Part shown: piece by piece, positions 42,154-51,127 of the stretch | Position numbering within the stretch: the first letter of the stretch is position 1 | How the letters are laid out: each line of letters starts with the position of its first letter | Source: UBA1231 sp045123185 | GTDB lineage: Bacteria > Bacillota_I > Bacilli_A > ML615J-28 > CAG-313 | DNA: 64,000 nucleotides | Reading direction: 5' to 3' | Assembly (NCBI GenBank): GCA_045123185.1 | Contig: JBGVIL010000086.1 | Location: forward strand, 14,469 to 78,468 | The notes under the pieces: model-generated | Seen by the model: the letters and a program-made list of their open reading frames with translations, nothing else | What the model was told of the DNA's origin: nothing | The model's database searches: none | Made by a program: the position numbers and the translations under genes

Positions 42154-42264
42154 ATGAAAATAATTACAGAATTAAAGAAAGGTGATAAAATTGTTAAAAT
42201 TTATCATAATGGTGAATATGAAATTGTAAAAAATACAAAAAAATATCATAAATTATTAAGATAA
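42154..42264 (+). CDS. Short paralogue of the 42266 protein, 36 aa
   Basis: MKIITELKKGDKIVKIYHNGEYEIVKN copies the start of the next gene (ITSVTELKKGDKIVRVTHLGEYEIIEF) and then ends. Either a truncated duplicate or a single-domain version. Confidence 0.5.
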   Translation: MKIITELKKGDKIVKIYHNGEYEIVKNTKKYHKLLR

Positions 42265-42265
42265 T

Positions 42266-42643
42266 ATGAAAAGAATTACATCAGTTACAGAATTAAAGAA
42301 GGGTGATAAAATTGTAAGAGTAACACATTTAGGTGAATATGAGATTATTGAGTTTCTTTGCATTCATCCATATAATGAAGAATATTCTCTTTTCTTAAAT
42401 CAAAATAAGGATGGCATACCTAAGTTCTATAATGGTAGACTTAAAGGTGAAGAATGGTATCTATACGATAGAAAAAATGACTTTAATGAAGTTATTGATA
42501 TGCGTATTGAACTTTTGAATAAACATATTGAAAAGTTAAAAACATTAAAGGAAACACCTTTAACTCAACCTAAACAATTTAAAGAAAGTGATGCTAATGC
42601 CATTCTTAATAGTGGATTTGTTAAAGGATATTATGGTAAGTAA
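42266..42643 (+). CDS. Hypothetical protein with ELKxGDKI domain, 125 aa
   Basis: The N-terminal ELKKGDKIVRVTHLGEYEIIEF is a small beta-barrel-like motif also present at 42154, 45415 and 45798; a C-terminal helix (DMRIELLNKHIEKLKTLKE) follows. Function unknown. Confidence 0.55.
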   Translation: MKRITSVTELKKGDKIVRVTHLGEYEIIEFLCIHPYNEEYSLFLNQNKDGIPKFYNGRLKGEEWYLYDRKNDFNEVIDMRIELLNKHIEKLKTLKETPLTQPKQFKESDANAILNSGFVKGYYGK

Positions 42644-42647
42644 TAAT

Positions 42648-42706
42648 TTAACATAAATTAATAGGAGATATTTGCGTATCTCCTTTTTTTATACTATCTT
42701 TGTATT
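42648..42706 (+). promoter_or_regulatory. Terminator-promoter cassette, copy 4
   Basis: TTTAACATAAATTAATA, hairpin GGAGATATTTGCGTATCTCC (42664-42683), T7, ATACTATCTTTGTATTATC. Confidence 0.8.
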
Positions 42707-42722
42707 ATCAAAAATAAATAAT

Positions 42723-42956
42723 ATGGGGCTTGATAAATATACAGAATTTTTAAATAAACAATTAAATATGACAGTATTGTCACCAAATCTTATTAAAATT
42801 GGTGATAATGTTATAAGTGTTAAACATATTAGTTCATTTGATTTATCACATGAAAATAATGTATTAAGAATAACTCCTGATAGTGGAATACATTTTTATG
42901 TGTATGGTGCTAATTGTGTAACTTATTATGAAACTTTAATTGCATTGTTAAAATAA
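42723..42956 (+). CDS. Hypothetical protein, 77 aa
   Basis: Start ATG 42723; an upstream in-frame ATG lies in the cassette hairpin. MGLDKYTEFLNKQLNMTV then a beta-strand-rich half (ISVKHISSFDLSHENNVLRITPDSG). Unknown. Confidence 0.55.
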   Translation: MGLDKYTEFLNKQLNMTVLSPNLIKIGDNVISVKHISSFDLSHENNVLRITPDSGIHFYVYGANCVTYYETLIALLK

Positions 42957-42971
42957 TAAAAAATATATATT

Positions 42972-43463
42972 ATGGTAAAATTTTGTTTAGAAAGAGATTT
43001 AGTAAGTTATTTACATGAAATTGTATATTTCGTATCATGTTGCGAAACAGAATGGGATAAAAATAAATTCTATGAGTATGACTTTATTAGTAATCTTCCT
43101 AGAAAATTTAAAGATACAATTGAAATGTTATGGACACGTAAACATCAATTTAACATTAATAATATTACTAATGATATATTTTTTAATGAAAGTACTAAAA
43201 GTGCAAAGGAAATTTTATATTCATTAAATTATATTATTAATAATAATGTTAATAAAACTATTGAACCTTATACTAATGCTATAATTTATTTTGATAGAGA
43301 TAATAGTAAAATAAATAAACTTTTTATAGAAATAAATAATGCGATTAATAATGAATATATGACTGATGAACAACATATTCGTAATTTAGATAATTATATT
43401 AGAGAAAGTGAATTAGCATGGCTAAGAAGTTCTCCTGCAATTAGTTTTGGTTGGGATTATTAA
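42972..43463 (+). CDS. Hypothetical protein, 163 aa
   Basis: Not recognised; mostly helical and Asn-rich. Last gene before the next cassette. Confidence 0.55.
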   Translation: MVKFCLERDLVSYLHEIVYFVSCCETEWDKNKFYEYDFISNLPRKFKDTIEMLWTRKHQFNINNITNDIFFNESTKSAKEILYSLNYIINNNVNKTIEPYTNAIIYFDRDNSKINKLFIEINNAINNEYMTDEQHIRNLDNYIRESELAWLRSSPAISFGWDY

Positions 43464-43518
43464 CATAAATTAACTAGGAGATATTTGCATATCTCCTTTT
43501 TTTGTTTTATCTTTGCAC
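43461..43518 (+). promoter_or_regulatory. Terminator-promoter cassette, copy 5
   Basis: TTAACATAAATTAACTA, hairpin GGAGATATTTGCATATCTCC (43477-43496), T7, TTTTATCTTTGCACTATC. Confidence 0.8.
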
Positions 43519-43562
43519 TATCAAAAGAAAACAGATTAATAACTTTTTAAATAAAGAATAAT

Positions 43563-44156
43563 ATGAATAAATTTACATTACCAACATTAGAAGAACGAAT
43601 AGAATATAAAAAACAAGAAGATGAAAAATTGAAAAAGCGTATCGAAGAATCTGTTAAAAAATTAGATAAAGAACTAAAAGAAGCGAAAGAAAGACTTGAT
43701 AGAGTTGCTATTGGTTTTGGGTATAGTCCATCTTATTTTAGTAAAGAAAATATTGAAAAAAGAGAAAGAAAAAAAGAACTTGAAAGAATACAAATTAGAA
43801 AAGAAATTGAACAAGAACTTCGTAAAGAATATGATAAAAAATATAAAATATTTACTGAAAAATATAAAAGTTCTAATTATAGAAGTTCTAGTTCCACAAG
43901 TGAATCCAAAATTGAGAGTTTATCACTTTTTTCATATGAAGGTTCTCCAATAACACGTCATAGTGGTGGTTCTTTACCAATGATGTCACCATTATATGAA
44001 CCAACTAGTTGTTATCCTAGTAATAATTACGATTGTTGTAAACTTTTTGATGAAATGGCAAAAAATCCAAATTATGCACATTGGTTAGTACAAGTTGGTA
44101 ATCCTAGTTGTAGTGATGGTCCTTCTTGGGAATGTGGTAGTTTAGGAAACTATTAA
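43563..44156 (+). CDS. Hypothetical coiled-coil protein, 197 aa
   Basis: Residues 1-110 are a long charged helix (LEERIEYKKQEDEKLKKRIEE, KELERIQIRKEIEQELRKEYDKK). The C-terminal part is Ser/Pro/Gly/Cys-rich (SYEGSPITRHSGGSLPMMSP; NYDCCKLFDEMAKNPNYAHW). Unknown; possibly virion-associated. Confidence 0.55.
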   Translation: MNKFTLPTLEERIEYKKQEDEKLKKRIEESVKKLDKELKEAKERLDRVAIGFGYSPSYFSKENIEKRERKKELERIQIRKEIEQELRKEYDKKYKIFTEKYKSSNYRSSSSTSESKIESLSLFSYEGSPITRHSGGSLPMMSPLYEPTSCYPSNNYDCCKLFDEMAKNPNYAHWLVQVGNPSCSDGPSWECGSLGNY

Positions 44157-44189
44157 TATAAATTAATAACTTTTTAAATAAAGAATAAT

Positions 44190-44726
44190 ATGGTAGTAAT
44201 TCATCCAACAGATAGTACAACTGATTTTTTAAAAAAGATTTATCATAAAAGAGCAGTTAATCATTTTGTAAATGAAAATTATACAAATTCTGAATTAACA
44301 TATTTACTTAATCATCAGTGTTATGAAAATGAAAGAGTATATATGTTAGGACACGGAAATGAATACGGTTTATTAGCAAAAACAAAAAAACAAGGTAGAT
44401 TAATCATAAATTCAAAACACGTTGAATTTTTAAGAAAACTAGAATGTATTGGTGTTTGGTGTAATGCTAATATGTTTGCTGAAAAATATAATCTGAAAGG
44501 TTTGTTTACTGGAATGATTATCTCTGAAATGGATGAAGCATATTGGTATGGTATTAACACAACTAATGAAGAACTTGAAGAGGAAAATGAAAAGTTTGCT
44601 ATTAGATTAAAATATTGCATTCAAAAATATCCTTTAAATGAAGTTCCTATTAGAATGTTAGAAATGGATGATAAGAAAAGTCAATTAACAACATTTAACT
44701 ATCAAAACATTTATTGGTATGAATAA
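44190..44726 (+). CDS. Caspase-fold (clan CD)-like protein
   Basis: 178 aa. ERVYMLGHGNEYGLLAK (H-G) and, about 40 residues on, LECIGVWCNANMFAEKYNLKG (Cys after a hydrophobic strand) follow the His/Cys dyad layout of caspase-like peptidases. STTDFL near the start and GMIISEMDEAYWYGI downstream complete a small alpha/beta fold. I recall relatives as unnamed proteins in Bacteroides mobile DNA. Protease activity is inference. Confidence 0.5.
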   Translation: MVVIHPTDSTTDFLKKIYHKRAVNHFVNENYTNSELTYLLNHQCYENERVYMLGHGNEYGLLAKTKKQGRLIINSKHVEFLRKLECIGVWCNANMFAEKYNLKGLFTGMIISEMDEAYWYGINTTNEELEEENEKFAIRLKYCIQKYPLNEVPIRMLEMDDKKSQLTTFNYQNIYWYE

Positions 44727-44778
44727 AAATATATTAAAAATAACATTTAACTATCAAAACATATATGGGAATAATAAT

Positions 44779-44837
44779 TTAACATAAATTAACTAGGAGA
44801 TATTTGTATATCTCCTTTTTTTGTATTATCTTTGTAT
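44779..44837 (+). promoter_or_regulatory. Terminator-promoter cassette, copy 6
   Basis: TTTAACATAAATTAACTA, hairpin GGAGATATTTGTATATCTCC (44796-44815), T7, GTATTATCTTTGTATTATC. Confidence 0.8.
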
Positions 44838-44885
44838 TATCAAAAGAAAATAAATAGATTAATAACTTTTTAAATAAAGAATAAT

Positions 44886-45428
44886 ATGACAGTACAAGAA
44901 ATTTTATTTGGTATTAAGACAAATTGTGTTTATTATAATTTAAAAGAAAATTATGATTATATACTTAAAATATATGATAATAGATACATTGTTTATATAC
45001 CATTAAATAATAATAAAGATTCATTTAATCAATGTTTTGGTCTTAAAAGAATTCTTTTTCATTGTGTGTGTTGTGAAGAAAAATATTATAAAATGTATTA
45101 TAATGATTATAAAAGAATTGACTATGTAAAAATTTTTATAATTGATTCAAAAAATTATAGTGAATTTCGTTCACCAAGTAATGACATTACATTTTGGTTT
45201 AAAAATGATGAAAATGAATTATCAATAAAGAGAATACATATTGGTAATAATGATGATTGTTATAATGGTGAAAATAAAATGTCATTATTTAATTCAATTA
45301 ATAAGGTTTTTAAAAATAAATATGAAAAAGAATTATTATCTCTTTTAGAGATTGGTAATTTATTTGATAATAATAGAATTGAATTTTTAAAATTATATAA
45401 CAATTTTAAAAACCATGAAAACAAATAA
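44886..45428 (+). CDS. Hypothetical protein, 180 aa
   Basis: Not recognised. CVCCEEKYYKMYYNDYKR is its most distinctive stretch. Overlaps the next start by 14 nt. Confidence 0.55.
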   Translation: MTVQEILFGIKTNCVYYNLKENYDYILKIYDNRYIVYIPLNNNKDSFNQCFGLKRILFHCVCCEEKYYKMYYNDYKRIDYVKIFIIDSKNYSEFRSPSNDITFWFKNDENELSIKRIHIGNNDDCYNGENKMSLFNSINKVFKNKYEKELLSLLEIGNLFDNNRIEFLKLYNNFKNHENK

Positions 45429-45801
45429 ATCAAAAAAGTTTAAAGAATTAAAGGTTGGTGATGTAATTTATTATTGCAATCATCGTAATTCTTTTAATAA
45501 AGAAACAATTTTAAATGGAAATGCTTTGCAAGTAAGAGAATTTAAAATTGATAAAATAGTTCGTGAAAAAAGATATGTCACTATTCAAGATTTTCATTTA
45601 GGTAGAGGCTTATGTTTATATTCAAATGTAATGAAAGCATATAAACCATATCATACATATTCTACTTCTAAAGAATTCATTGAAAAAGAAATTAAATATT
45701 GTGTTAAACAATATATGACTGCTTTAAAAGAAAAAATTAAATATGGTAAGAGAGCAGAAAAAGAATTAAATGAATTGTTGAATTCAAAGATTATATTATG
45801 A
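45415..45801 (+). CDS. ELKxGDxI-domain protein, 128 aa
   Basis: FKELKVGDVIYYCNHRN and SKEFIEKEIKYCVKQYMTALKEKIKYGKRAEKELNEL: the beta-like N-terminus plus helical tail seen also at 42266 and 45798. Probably a tandem duplicate family. Confidence 0.55.
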   Translation: MKTNKSKKFKELKVGDVIYYCNHRNSFNKETILNGNALQVREFKIDKIVREKRYVTIQDFHLGRGLCLYSNVMKAYKPYHTYSTSKEFIEKEIKYCVKQYMTALKEKIKYGKRAEKELNELLNSKIIL

Positions 45802-46208
45802 AAGAAAAAATTTTTGGTGAATTAAATATAGGTGATAAAATATATGTTTTTAATTCTAATAAAGAAGATAATTGCATAATTAAAGAAATTATTATTTGTT
45901 CAATCACATCACCTTTAATATTTTTATTTAGAACTGATAGTTTTATTAATAAAATACAAATAACTGATTATAGTCTTAATGTTGTTGAAAAAAATGGTAT
46001 TATATATGCAACATCAAAATCTCTTATTTTTGAATATCTAAAATCTAGATATGAAGTTGTAAAAAGCAATATTAACTATTATCAGAAAAAAATTAAATTA
46101 CTTGAAAAAGAAATTTTTGAATGTGAAGAAAATACTAAACATTATGAAAAAGAAAAAGGTAAATTATTATCCTTTATTGGTAGATTAAAAGATAGGTATT
46201 ATTTATAA
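45798..46208 (+). CDS. ELKxGDxI-domain protein, 136 aa
   Basis: FGELNIGDKIYVFNSNKEDN at the start and a long C-terminal helix (YQKKIKLLEKEIFECEENTKHYEKEKGK). Overlaps the previous gene by 4 nt. Paralogue of 45415. Confidence 0.55.
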   Translation: MKEKIFGELNIGDKIYVFNSNKEDNCIIKEIIICSITSPLIFLFRTDSFINKIQITDYSLNVVEKNGIIYATSKSLIFEYLKSRYEVVKSNINYYQKKIKLLEKEIFECEENTKHYEKEKGKLLSFIGRLKDRYYL

Positions 46209-46221
46209 ATTATTGAATATT

Positions 46222-46677
46222 ATGACTGATAAAGAACTTGATTTAATTAAGAAGATTTTATCCGTTAAGGGTGATATTGATAAGTATGTAATTCTTTGTG
46301 AAGATGAACAAGGAAGACATATTAAATATGCATTTATTGATGGTGAACCACACGATAATAGATGTTTATCTTGGTATGATAAATTACAGCCAAATGCTTT
46401 GAAAAGAAATGGGCATAAGGTTGATGAATGGAAACTACACGAAGTGGGTAAAATTTATTGGCTTAATTGTTTTACTTGTGGGTGTGCTGATAAAGAAGGT
46501 GATTCACATTGTAGTCCAGGTCATCCAAAGAAAAGATGCTTGGAATGTACAGCAAAACGTTGGACATATGAAGAACCAGTTAAATGTGCTTGTTGGTTTC
46601 TTGAAGAAGTAGATTTTAATAGTATTAATTTTAAATTAAATCTAAAAGAAATTAAAGAATTGGCTAATTATGAATAA
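46222..46677 (+). CDS. Cys/His-rich zinc-binding-like protein, 151 aa
   Basis: NCFTCGCADKEGDSHCSPGHPKKRCLECTAKRW and KCACWF provide many Cys/His, likely a zinc finger. N-terminus is helical. ATG 46222 preferred to an upstream TTG. Function unknown. Confidence 0.55.
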   Translation: MTDKELDLIKKILSVKGDIDKYVILCEDEQGRHIKYAFIDGEPHDNRCLSWYDKLQPNALKRNGHKVDEWKLHEVGKIYWLNCFTCGCADKEGDSHCSPGHPKKRCLECTAKRWTYEEPVKCACWFLEEVDFNSINFKLNLKEIKELANYE

Positions 46678-46709
46678 AAATATAAGTTGCGTTAAAAAAG
46701 TAAATATAT

Positions 46710-47021
46710 ATGGGTAAATTATATGATGGGTTAGTTGAATATTTTAATAATACACCAAAAGAAAAGATAGATAAGGATTTTGATGAAATACATAAAAAAT
46801 ATGGTCATATTGGACCTAATATTGAAGAATATATTAAATATCTTGATGATATTAATAAAGATATTGATAAAAAATATCAATTTTATTTAAGCATATGTAA
46901 CATTAAGAATCCTATGACAAGAAGTGAATTTATTGATGCAGTTAGAGAAGGTAGAACATATGCATTTCCAACTAAAAAAGAAGGTGTGTTAAGATATTAC
47001 AAGTGTGGGGATTTGAAATAA
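46710..47021 (+). CDS. Hypothetical protein, 103 aa
   Basis: Helical, charged (FNNTPKEKIDKDFDEIHKKYG); ends ...YAFPTKKEGVLRYYKCGDLK. Followed by a terminator. Confidence 0.55.
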   Translation: MGKLYDGLVEYFNNTPKEKIDKDFDEIHKKYGHIGPNIEEYIKYLDDINKDIDKKYQFYLSICNIKNPMTRSEFIDAVREGRTYAFPTKKEGVLRYYKCGDLK

Positions 47022-47052
47022 GAGAGGTTTATGTAACTTCTCTTATTTTTTT
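47018..47052 (+). terminator. Intrinsic terminator
   Basis: AATAAGAGAGGTT / AACTTCTCTTATT then T-run. Confidence 0.8.
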
Positions 47053-47072
47053 ATAAAAAAAGTTAATAATTT

Positions 47073-47108
47073 TTTTGTTTTTTAAAAATAAAATATGTAT
47101 TTTTGCAA
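47073..47108 (+). promoter_or_regulatory. Bacteroidetes-type promoter
   Basis: TTTTTTGTTTTTTAA (-33) and ATATGTATTTTTGCAATG (-7) before the 47128 gene. Confidence 0.65.
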
Positions 47109-47127
47109 TGTTAAAAGATATTAATAA

Positions 47128-47883
47128 ATGAAATTAGACATTGCAAATATAACTAAAGATTATAAATTATTGGATAAATATATTCATGACATATGGAAAA
47201 AGTATTTTAGTGATGGAAATAAGAGTGGTTTTGGTGGTATTATCTTTGGCAAGATAAAACCAACTACAATTGATGAATTTTATGAAAATCAACAAAAATA
47301 TGCTTATAATAATATTAAACTAAAAATAAGAGAACGAGGTTTAACTTATGAAGAACTAATTGAATTAGCATATGAACTTAAAGAAAAATGTGAATCACAT
47401 TTATTAGAAAAGAAATATAACATTGAATATTATATAAATTATATTATATATGTAAATTATATACAAACATTTAATGGTAAAATTGGTGAAAAGAGAGTTT
47501 CTGATTCATTAATAAAATTAGGTTATGATGTTAAACTTAGTAATAGCAAAGAAGATAATTATTATGGTTTAGATATTATATTTGGTAAAAATGGTTTATT
47601 AAATAATGCTATACAATTAAAACATTTTACATTTTTATTATCTAATAAAGAGTCTGTTTTAGAAGATATTAAAGAATTAAAAGAAAAATATTATAAAAGT
47701 AAAAAAGAATTAGGAATTGAGACTTTTTATCTTTTTTATAATAAATTTAAATGTGGGTATTATTGTTTTGAAAATGATAAATGTTTAATTTCATTTAATG
47801 ATTTAAATGAAAAAATTTTAAATAAAAATTTAAATGAAAGGAATGAATACCTTAATAAATTAAAAATAAAAGAAACATTATAA
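47128..47883 (+). CDS. PD-(D/E)XK restriction-endonuclease-like protein
   Basis: 251 aa. GKIGEKRVSDSLIKLGYDV (Glu), DNYYGLDIIFGKNG (Asp) and AIQLKHF (QxK) are spaced as in the restriction-endonuclease fold; EDIKELKEKYYKSKKELG follows. The helical first 110 residues may bind DNA. Own promoter. No methylase partner, so host-DNA attack or homing is more likely than restriction-modification. Confidence 0.65.
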   Translation: MKLDIANITKDYKLLDKYIHDIWKKYFSDGNKSGFGGIIFGKIKPTTIDEFYENQQKYAYNNIKLKIRERGLTYEELIELAYELKEKCESHLLEKKYNIEYYINYIIYVNYIQTFNGKIGEKRVSDSLIKLGYDVKLSNSKEDNYYGLDIIFGKNGLLNNAIQLKHFTFLLSNKESVLEDIKELKEKYYKSKKELGIETFYLFYNKFKCGYYCFENDKCLISFNDLNEKILNKNLNERNEYLNKLKIKETL

Positions 47884-47885
47884 TA

Positions 47886-48152
47886 ATGGAATTAAATGAG
47901 TATTTGATAAGAGATTTATTAAGTTTAGAAAATGATAATAGCGTTTCTTTAACGAATGCTTTATCAGTTTTAATAAATGATTATCATATAAATGTTGAAT
48001 TATTAATGAATGATAATTACGAACCTTATTATATTATAAATGTTGAAGATGTTATAAAATCAAATATGGCAATGGAAGATTTATTATATATTAGAAATAA
48101 TGGTTGGGAATTATCAAGTGATAGAAAATATATTGTTAAATTTTTAAAATAG
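47886..48152 (+). CDS. Hypothetical protein, 88 aa
   Basis: Not recognised; acidic alpha/beta. Two nt after the nuclease stop and 8 nt before ssb; ends with TAG, evidence that TAG is a normal stop here. Confidence 0.55.
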   Translation: MELNEYLIRDLLSLENDNSVSLTNALSVLINDYHINVELLMNDNYEPYYIINVEDVIKSNMAMEDLLYIRNNGWELSSDRKYIVKFLK

Positions 48153-48160
48153 TTTTTATA

Positions 48161-48607
48161 ATGAGTTTAATTATTAATTTTAATGCGAGATTGGGTCGTG
48201 ATGCTGAAATTAAGCAGACACAAAATGGAAGTCAATATGTTGCTTTTACATGTGCAACAGATGTGTTTACAAATGGTAATACTGAAACAGTATGGTTTAA
48301 TGTAACTGATTTTAGTGAAAGAACTTTAAAGATTGCTCAATATTTGACAAAGGGAAAATTGGTTAGTATTTGTGGCGAATATTTTGATAGAATTTACACA
48401 AATAAAAATAATGAACAACAGATTGGTCGTGATGTTAAGGCTTTGAGAATTGATTTTATTTCAACTGGACGTGATGCAACTAGTGAAACTGCAACACAAA
48501 CTTCTCAACCACAAGTAGTTTCTTCTACCCAACAGCCAATGCCTCAAATGCCTCAAATGCAAATGAGTGTATCAACTAATGTTGATGAAGATGATTTACC
48601 ATTCTAA
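48161..48607 (+). CDS. ssb: Single-stranded DNA-binding protein
   Basis: 148 aa. OB-fold from NFNARLGRDAEIKQTQNGSQYVAFTCATD through TVWFNVTDF and GKLVSICGEYFDRIYTN, a Gln/Pro/Met-rich linker, and the acidic tip DEDDLPF, which in SSB recruits replication and repair proteins. Fully bacterial-type organisation. Confidence 0.95.
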   Translation: MSLIINFNARLGRDAEIKQTQNGSQYVAFTCATDVFTNGNTETVWFNVTDFSERTLKIAQYLTKGKLVSICGEYFDRIYTNKNNEQQIGRDVKALRIDFISTGRDATSETATQTSQPQVVSSTQQPMPQMPQMQMSVSTNVDEDDLPF

Positions 48608-48642
48608 TTTAGTTTTTTATAAAGAATTTTTCACAACAATTG

Positions 48643-48692
48643 TAAAGGGGAGACATTATATGTAAGTATAATATACTTCCCTTTATTTTTTA
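48643..48692 (+). terminator. Intrinsic terminator after ssb
   Basis: TAAAGGGGAG / CTTCCCTTTA (one G-T pair) with a 23-nt loop, then TTTTT. Confidence 0.7.
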
Positions 48693-48711
48693 ACATTTTT
48701 TAAAAGAATAA

Positions 48712-48748
48712 ATTTTGATAAATCAAAAAAAAGATATATTTTTGCAGT
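48712..48748 (+). promoter_or_regulatory. Promoter of telA
   Basis: TTTTGATAAATC (-33) and AAGATATATTTTTGCAGTAT (-7); an in-frame ATT/ATG extension upstream of 48790 would run through it. Confidence 0.65.
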
Positions 48749-48789
48749 ATAGAAATAAAGTAATTATAAATTTTAAAAAGGAGAATAAT

Positions 48790-49968
48790 ATGGAAGATAA
48801 AGGTTTTGAAGTATTGGATGCAGAAATTGTAGAAATCCCTAACAAGGAAAAACCACAAAAGATTACTGCACGTGATATGGGTAGAATTATTGATGAAAGT
48901 GGTAATGTTAACATTACTGCATTAACTCCAAGTGATAAGGAACGTTATAATAAGTTGACTAAAAATATTGTAGTTACAGATATTAATAGTATTACTAATT
49001 ATGGTTCTGAATTACAAAACACGATGACAAAATATTCTAATGATTTCTTGTCAGCAGTAAGAACTCAACAAAGTGGTGAAATGGGTGAATTAATTAATAA
49101 TTTACTTGCTGAACTTGATTATATTGATGTTGATGAATTAAAAGCACCAACAAAGATTAAACGAATGTTGAGAAAGTTGCCAATTATTAAACATATGGTT
49201 ACTAGTGTTGAGAAAATTATGGGTAAATATGATACAATATCAAAGAATATTGACCAAATTACCAATAAAATTTCAGCAACAAGAATGACATCATTAAGAG
49301 ATAATAATGCACTTCAAGTAATGTTTGAAAATAACATTGAATATGGCAAGCAAATTGATGAATACATCATTGCTGGTAAAATTAAACTTGAAGAAGTTAA
49401 AAATAAATTGGATGAAATGATGTCAAACACTCAAAATTATGAGGCTCATGAAATTCAAGATATGCAAACGTTCTATAATAATTTGGATAGACGATTGACT
49501 GAAATGTTAACATTGAGATATGTTATTAAGCAATCACTTCCACAGATTAGAACTGTTCAATATAATAATTTGGCAGTTGCTGATAAGGCACAATCAATTA
49601 TTGCAACAACGATTCCAGTATGGAAGAATCAATTATCAATTGCAGTTGCTTTACATAGACAAAGTGAAAATATTAAAGCGCAAAGAAAAGTTACTGATAC
49701 AACAAATGCTATTTTAAAGAAGAATGCTGAAATGCTTCATATGAATAGTGTTACAGTTGCTAAAGAAAATGAAAGAAGCATTATTGATACAGAAACTTTG
49801 AAAGAAACAACTCAAAAGTTAATTGACACAATTAAGGAAGTTAAACAAATTCATGAAAGTGGTGCTGCAAAACGTAGAGAAACAGAAAGTGAAATTCTTA
49901 GAATTGAAAAAGAATTGGAAACATCAATGCAATCTATGTCTAGCACAAGTACAAATTATTTAAGATGA
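48790..49968 (+). CDS. telA: TelA/KlaA-family protein
   Basis: 392 aa from ATG 48790. Long helical protein with ELINNLLAELDYIDVDELK, LPIIKHMVTSVEKIMGKYDTISKNIDQITNK, and RYVIKQSLPQIRTVQYNNLAVADKAQSIIATTIPVWKNQLSIAVAL, the signature of the TelA (toxic anion resistance) family; C-terminal coiled coil. Family members are linked to tellurite and colicin/phage phenotypes; mechanism unknown. Confidence 0.85.
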   Translation: MEDKGFEVLDAEIVEIPNKEKPQKITARDMGRIIDESGNVNITALTPSDKERYNKLTKNIVVTDINSITNYGSELQNTMTKYSNDFLSAVRTQQSGEMGELINNLLAELDYIDVDELKAPTKIKRMLRKLPIIKHMVTSVEKIMGKYDTISKNIDQITNKISATRMTSLRDNNALQVMFENNIEYGKQIDEYIIAGKIKLEEVKNKLDEMMSNTQNYEAHEIQDMQTFYNNLDRRLTEMLTLRYVIKQSLPQIRTVQYNNLAVADKAQSIIATTIPVWKNQLSIAVALHRQSENIKAQRKVTDTTNAILKKNAEMLHMNSVTVAKENERSIIDTETLKETTQKLIDTIKEVKQIHESGAAKRRETESEILRIEKELETSMQSMSSTSTNYLR

Positions 49969-51116
49969 AAGTTAATGTTGTAAATAGAGGAATGAGTATA
50001 TCATCATCATATCGTGATGATATACTTAAATGTAGCATAAACACCACACCAACATTTGGTACAAGTAAAACACCTAGATTTTTAAATATAGGTTTTGACG
50101 AACTACCAAATAAACATAAAAAATATTTTAAAGATGACCCTTTATATAAAGGTTATTATTTGAAAAATGACATTGAAAATTTTTTAAATGAAGATGAAAT
50201 GTTTATCCCGTTAGATGATAGATTTATAACACCTTATTTTTCTGATATAATATCTCATAAACCAAACAAAAAAGATATTATTGAAAAACCAAAAAGAAAA
50301 AGTGATAAAAATAAATTTATAATTGGTGATATATATTCTTTAACTAAAGAGGATTGTGGCGAATTTGAATTACCAACAAAAAAATATAAATTAATTGGTG
50401 TTATTAATACAGTTAATGAAATTGATATTAATTCACTTGTAATGAAACAAGTTGAAGGTGAACAATCTTTAATTTTTTCATTATCAAAAATGGATTGTAA
50501 ATTATTTAATATTCCATTTGAACAAGGATTACAATTATTTCCACAAAATTTAGGGTGGGTAAATCATTCTTTATTATCAAGACAACTGAACCAAGCAAAT
50601 ATTGAAAATGAATCAGTTGTTAAAGAAAATGAAAAAGAAATGTTTGACCCAATGAATTTGGCAACATATCCTATTTGTATTACTGATAATACAATTAGAC
50701 ATATGATGATTAAAATTAGTGGTTGTAGACCAATTGGTTTAAATAAAGTTTTGTTACCAAATAATACTTTGTTTGATGGTAATATAAAAAATCTTATAGT
50801 AACATTAAATAAAGAATTTATTGGTGATGGTTATACATCTTCCACATTTAGGAGAAATGAAAATATAAGATATAATATTATGACAAGTAAAATATCAACA
50901 TGTTATGTTAATAATCTTGTTGATGTTAATGGTTGTATGTTTATTGAATTATGTTTTTATAAACCAACTTTATTTAGAGGGTATAAAGATGGTTATGTTG
51001 GTGTTAATGTTAGTAATTTTTTAAATTGTAGTATAAGTGACATTGTTAATTTTAATGTAACACAAAGTTCAATTAAAGAAGAAACTAAACAACATATTTT
51101 AAGTTTAATAAATTAA
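49965..51116 (+). CDS. Hypothetical protein, 383 aa
   Basis: Not recognised. Overlaps telA by 4 nt (ATGA), so likely works with it. Segments such as KNKFIIGDIYSLTKEDCGEFELPTKKY and SGCRPIGLNKVLLPNNTLFDG suggest two beta-rich domains. No membrane segment. Confidence 0.6.
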   Translation: MKVNVVNRGMSISSSYRDDILKCSINTTPTFGTSKTPRFLNIGFDELPNKHKKYFKDDPLYKGYYLKNDIENFLNEDEMFIPLDDRFITPYFSDIISHKPNKKDIIEKPKRKSDKNKFIIGDIYSLTKEDCGEFELPTKKYKLIGVINTVNEIDINSLVMKQVEGEQSLIFSLSKMDCKLFNIPFEQGLQLFPQNLGWVNHSLLSRQLNQANIENESVVKENEKEMFDPMNLATYPICITDNTIRHMMIKISGCRPIGLNKVLLPNNTLFDGNIKNLIVTLNKEFIGDGYTSSTFRRNENIRYNIMTSKISTCYVNNLVDVNGCMFIELCFYKPTLFRGYKDGYVGVNVSNFLNCSISDIVNFNVTQSSIKEETKQHILSLIN

Positions 51117-51127
51117 TTTAATGTGAA

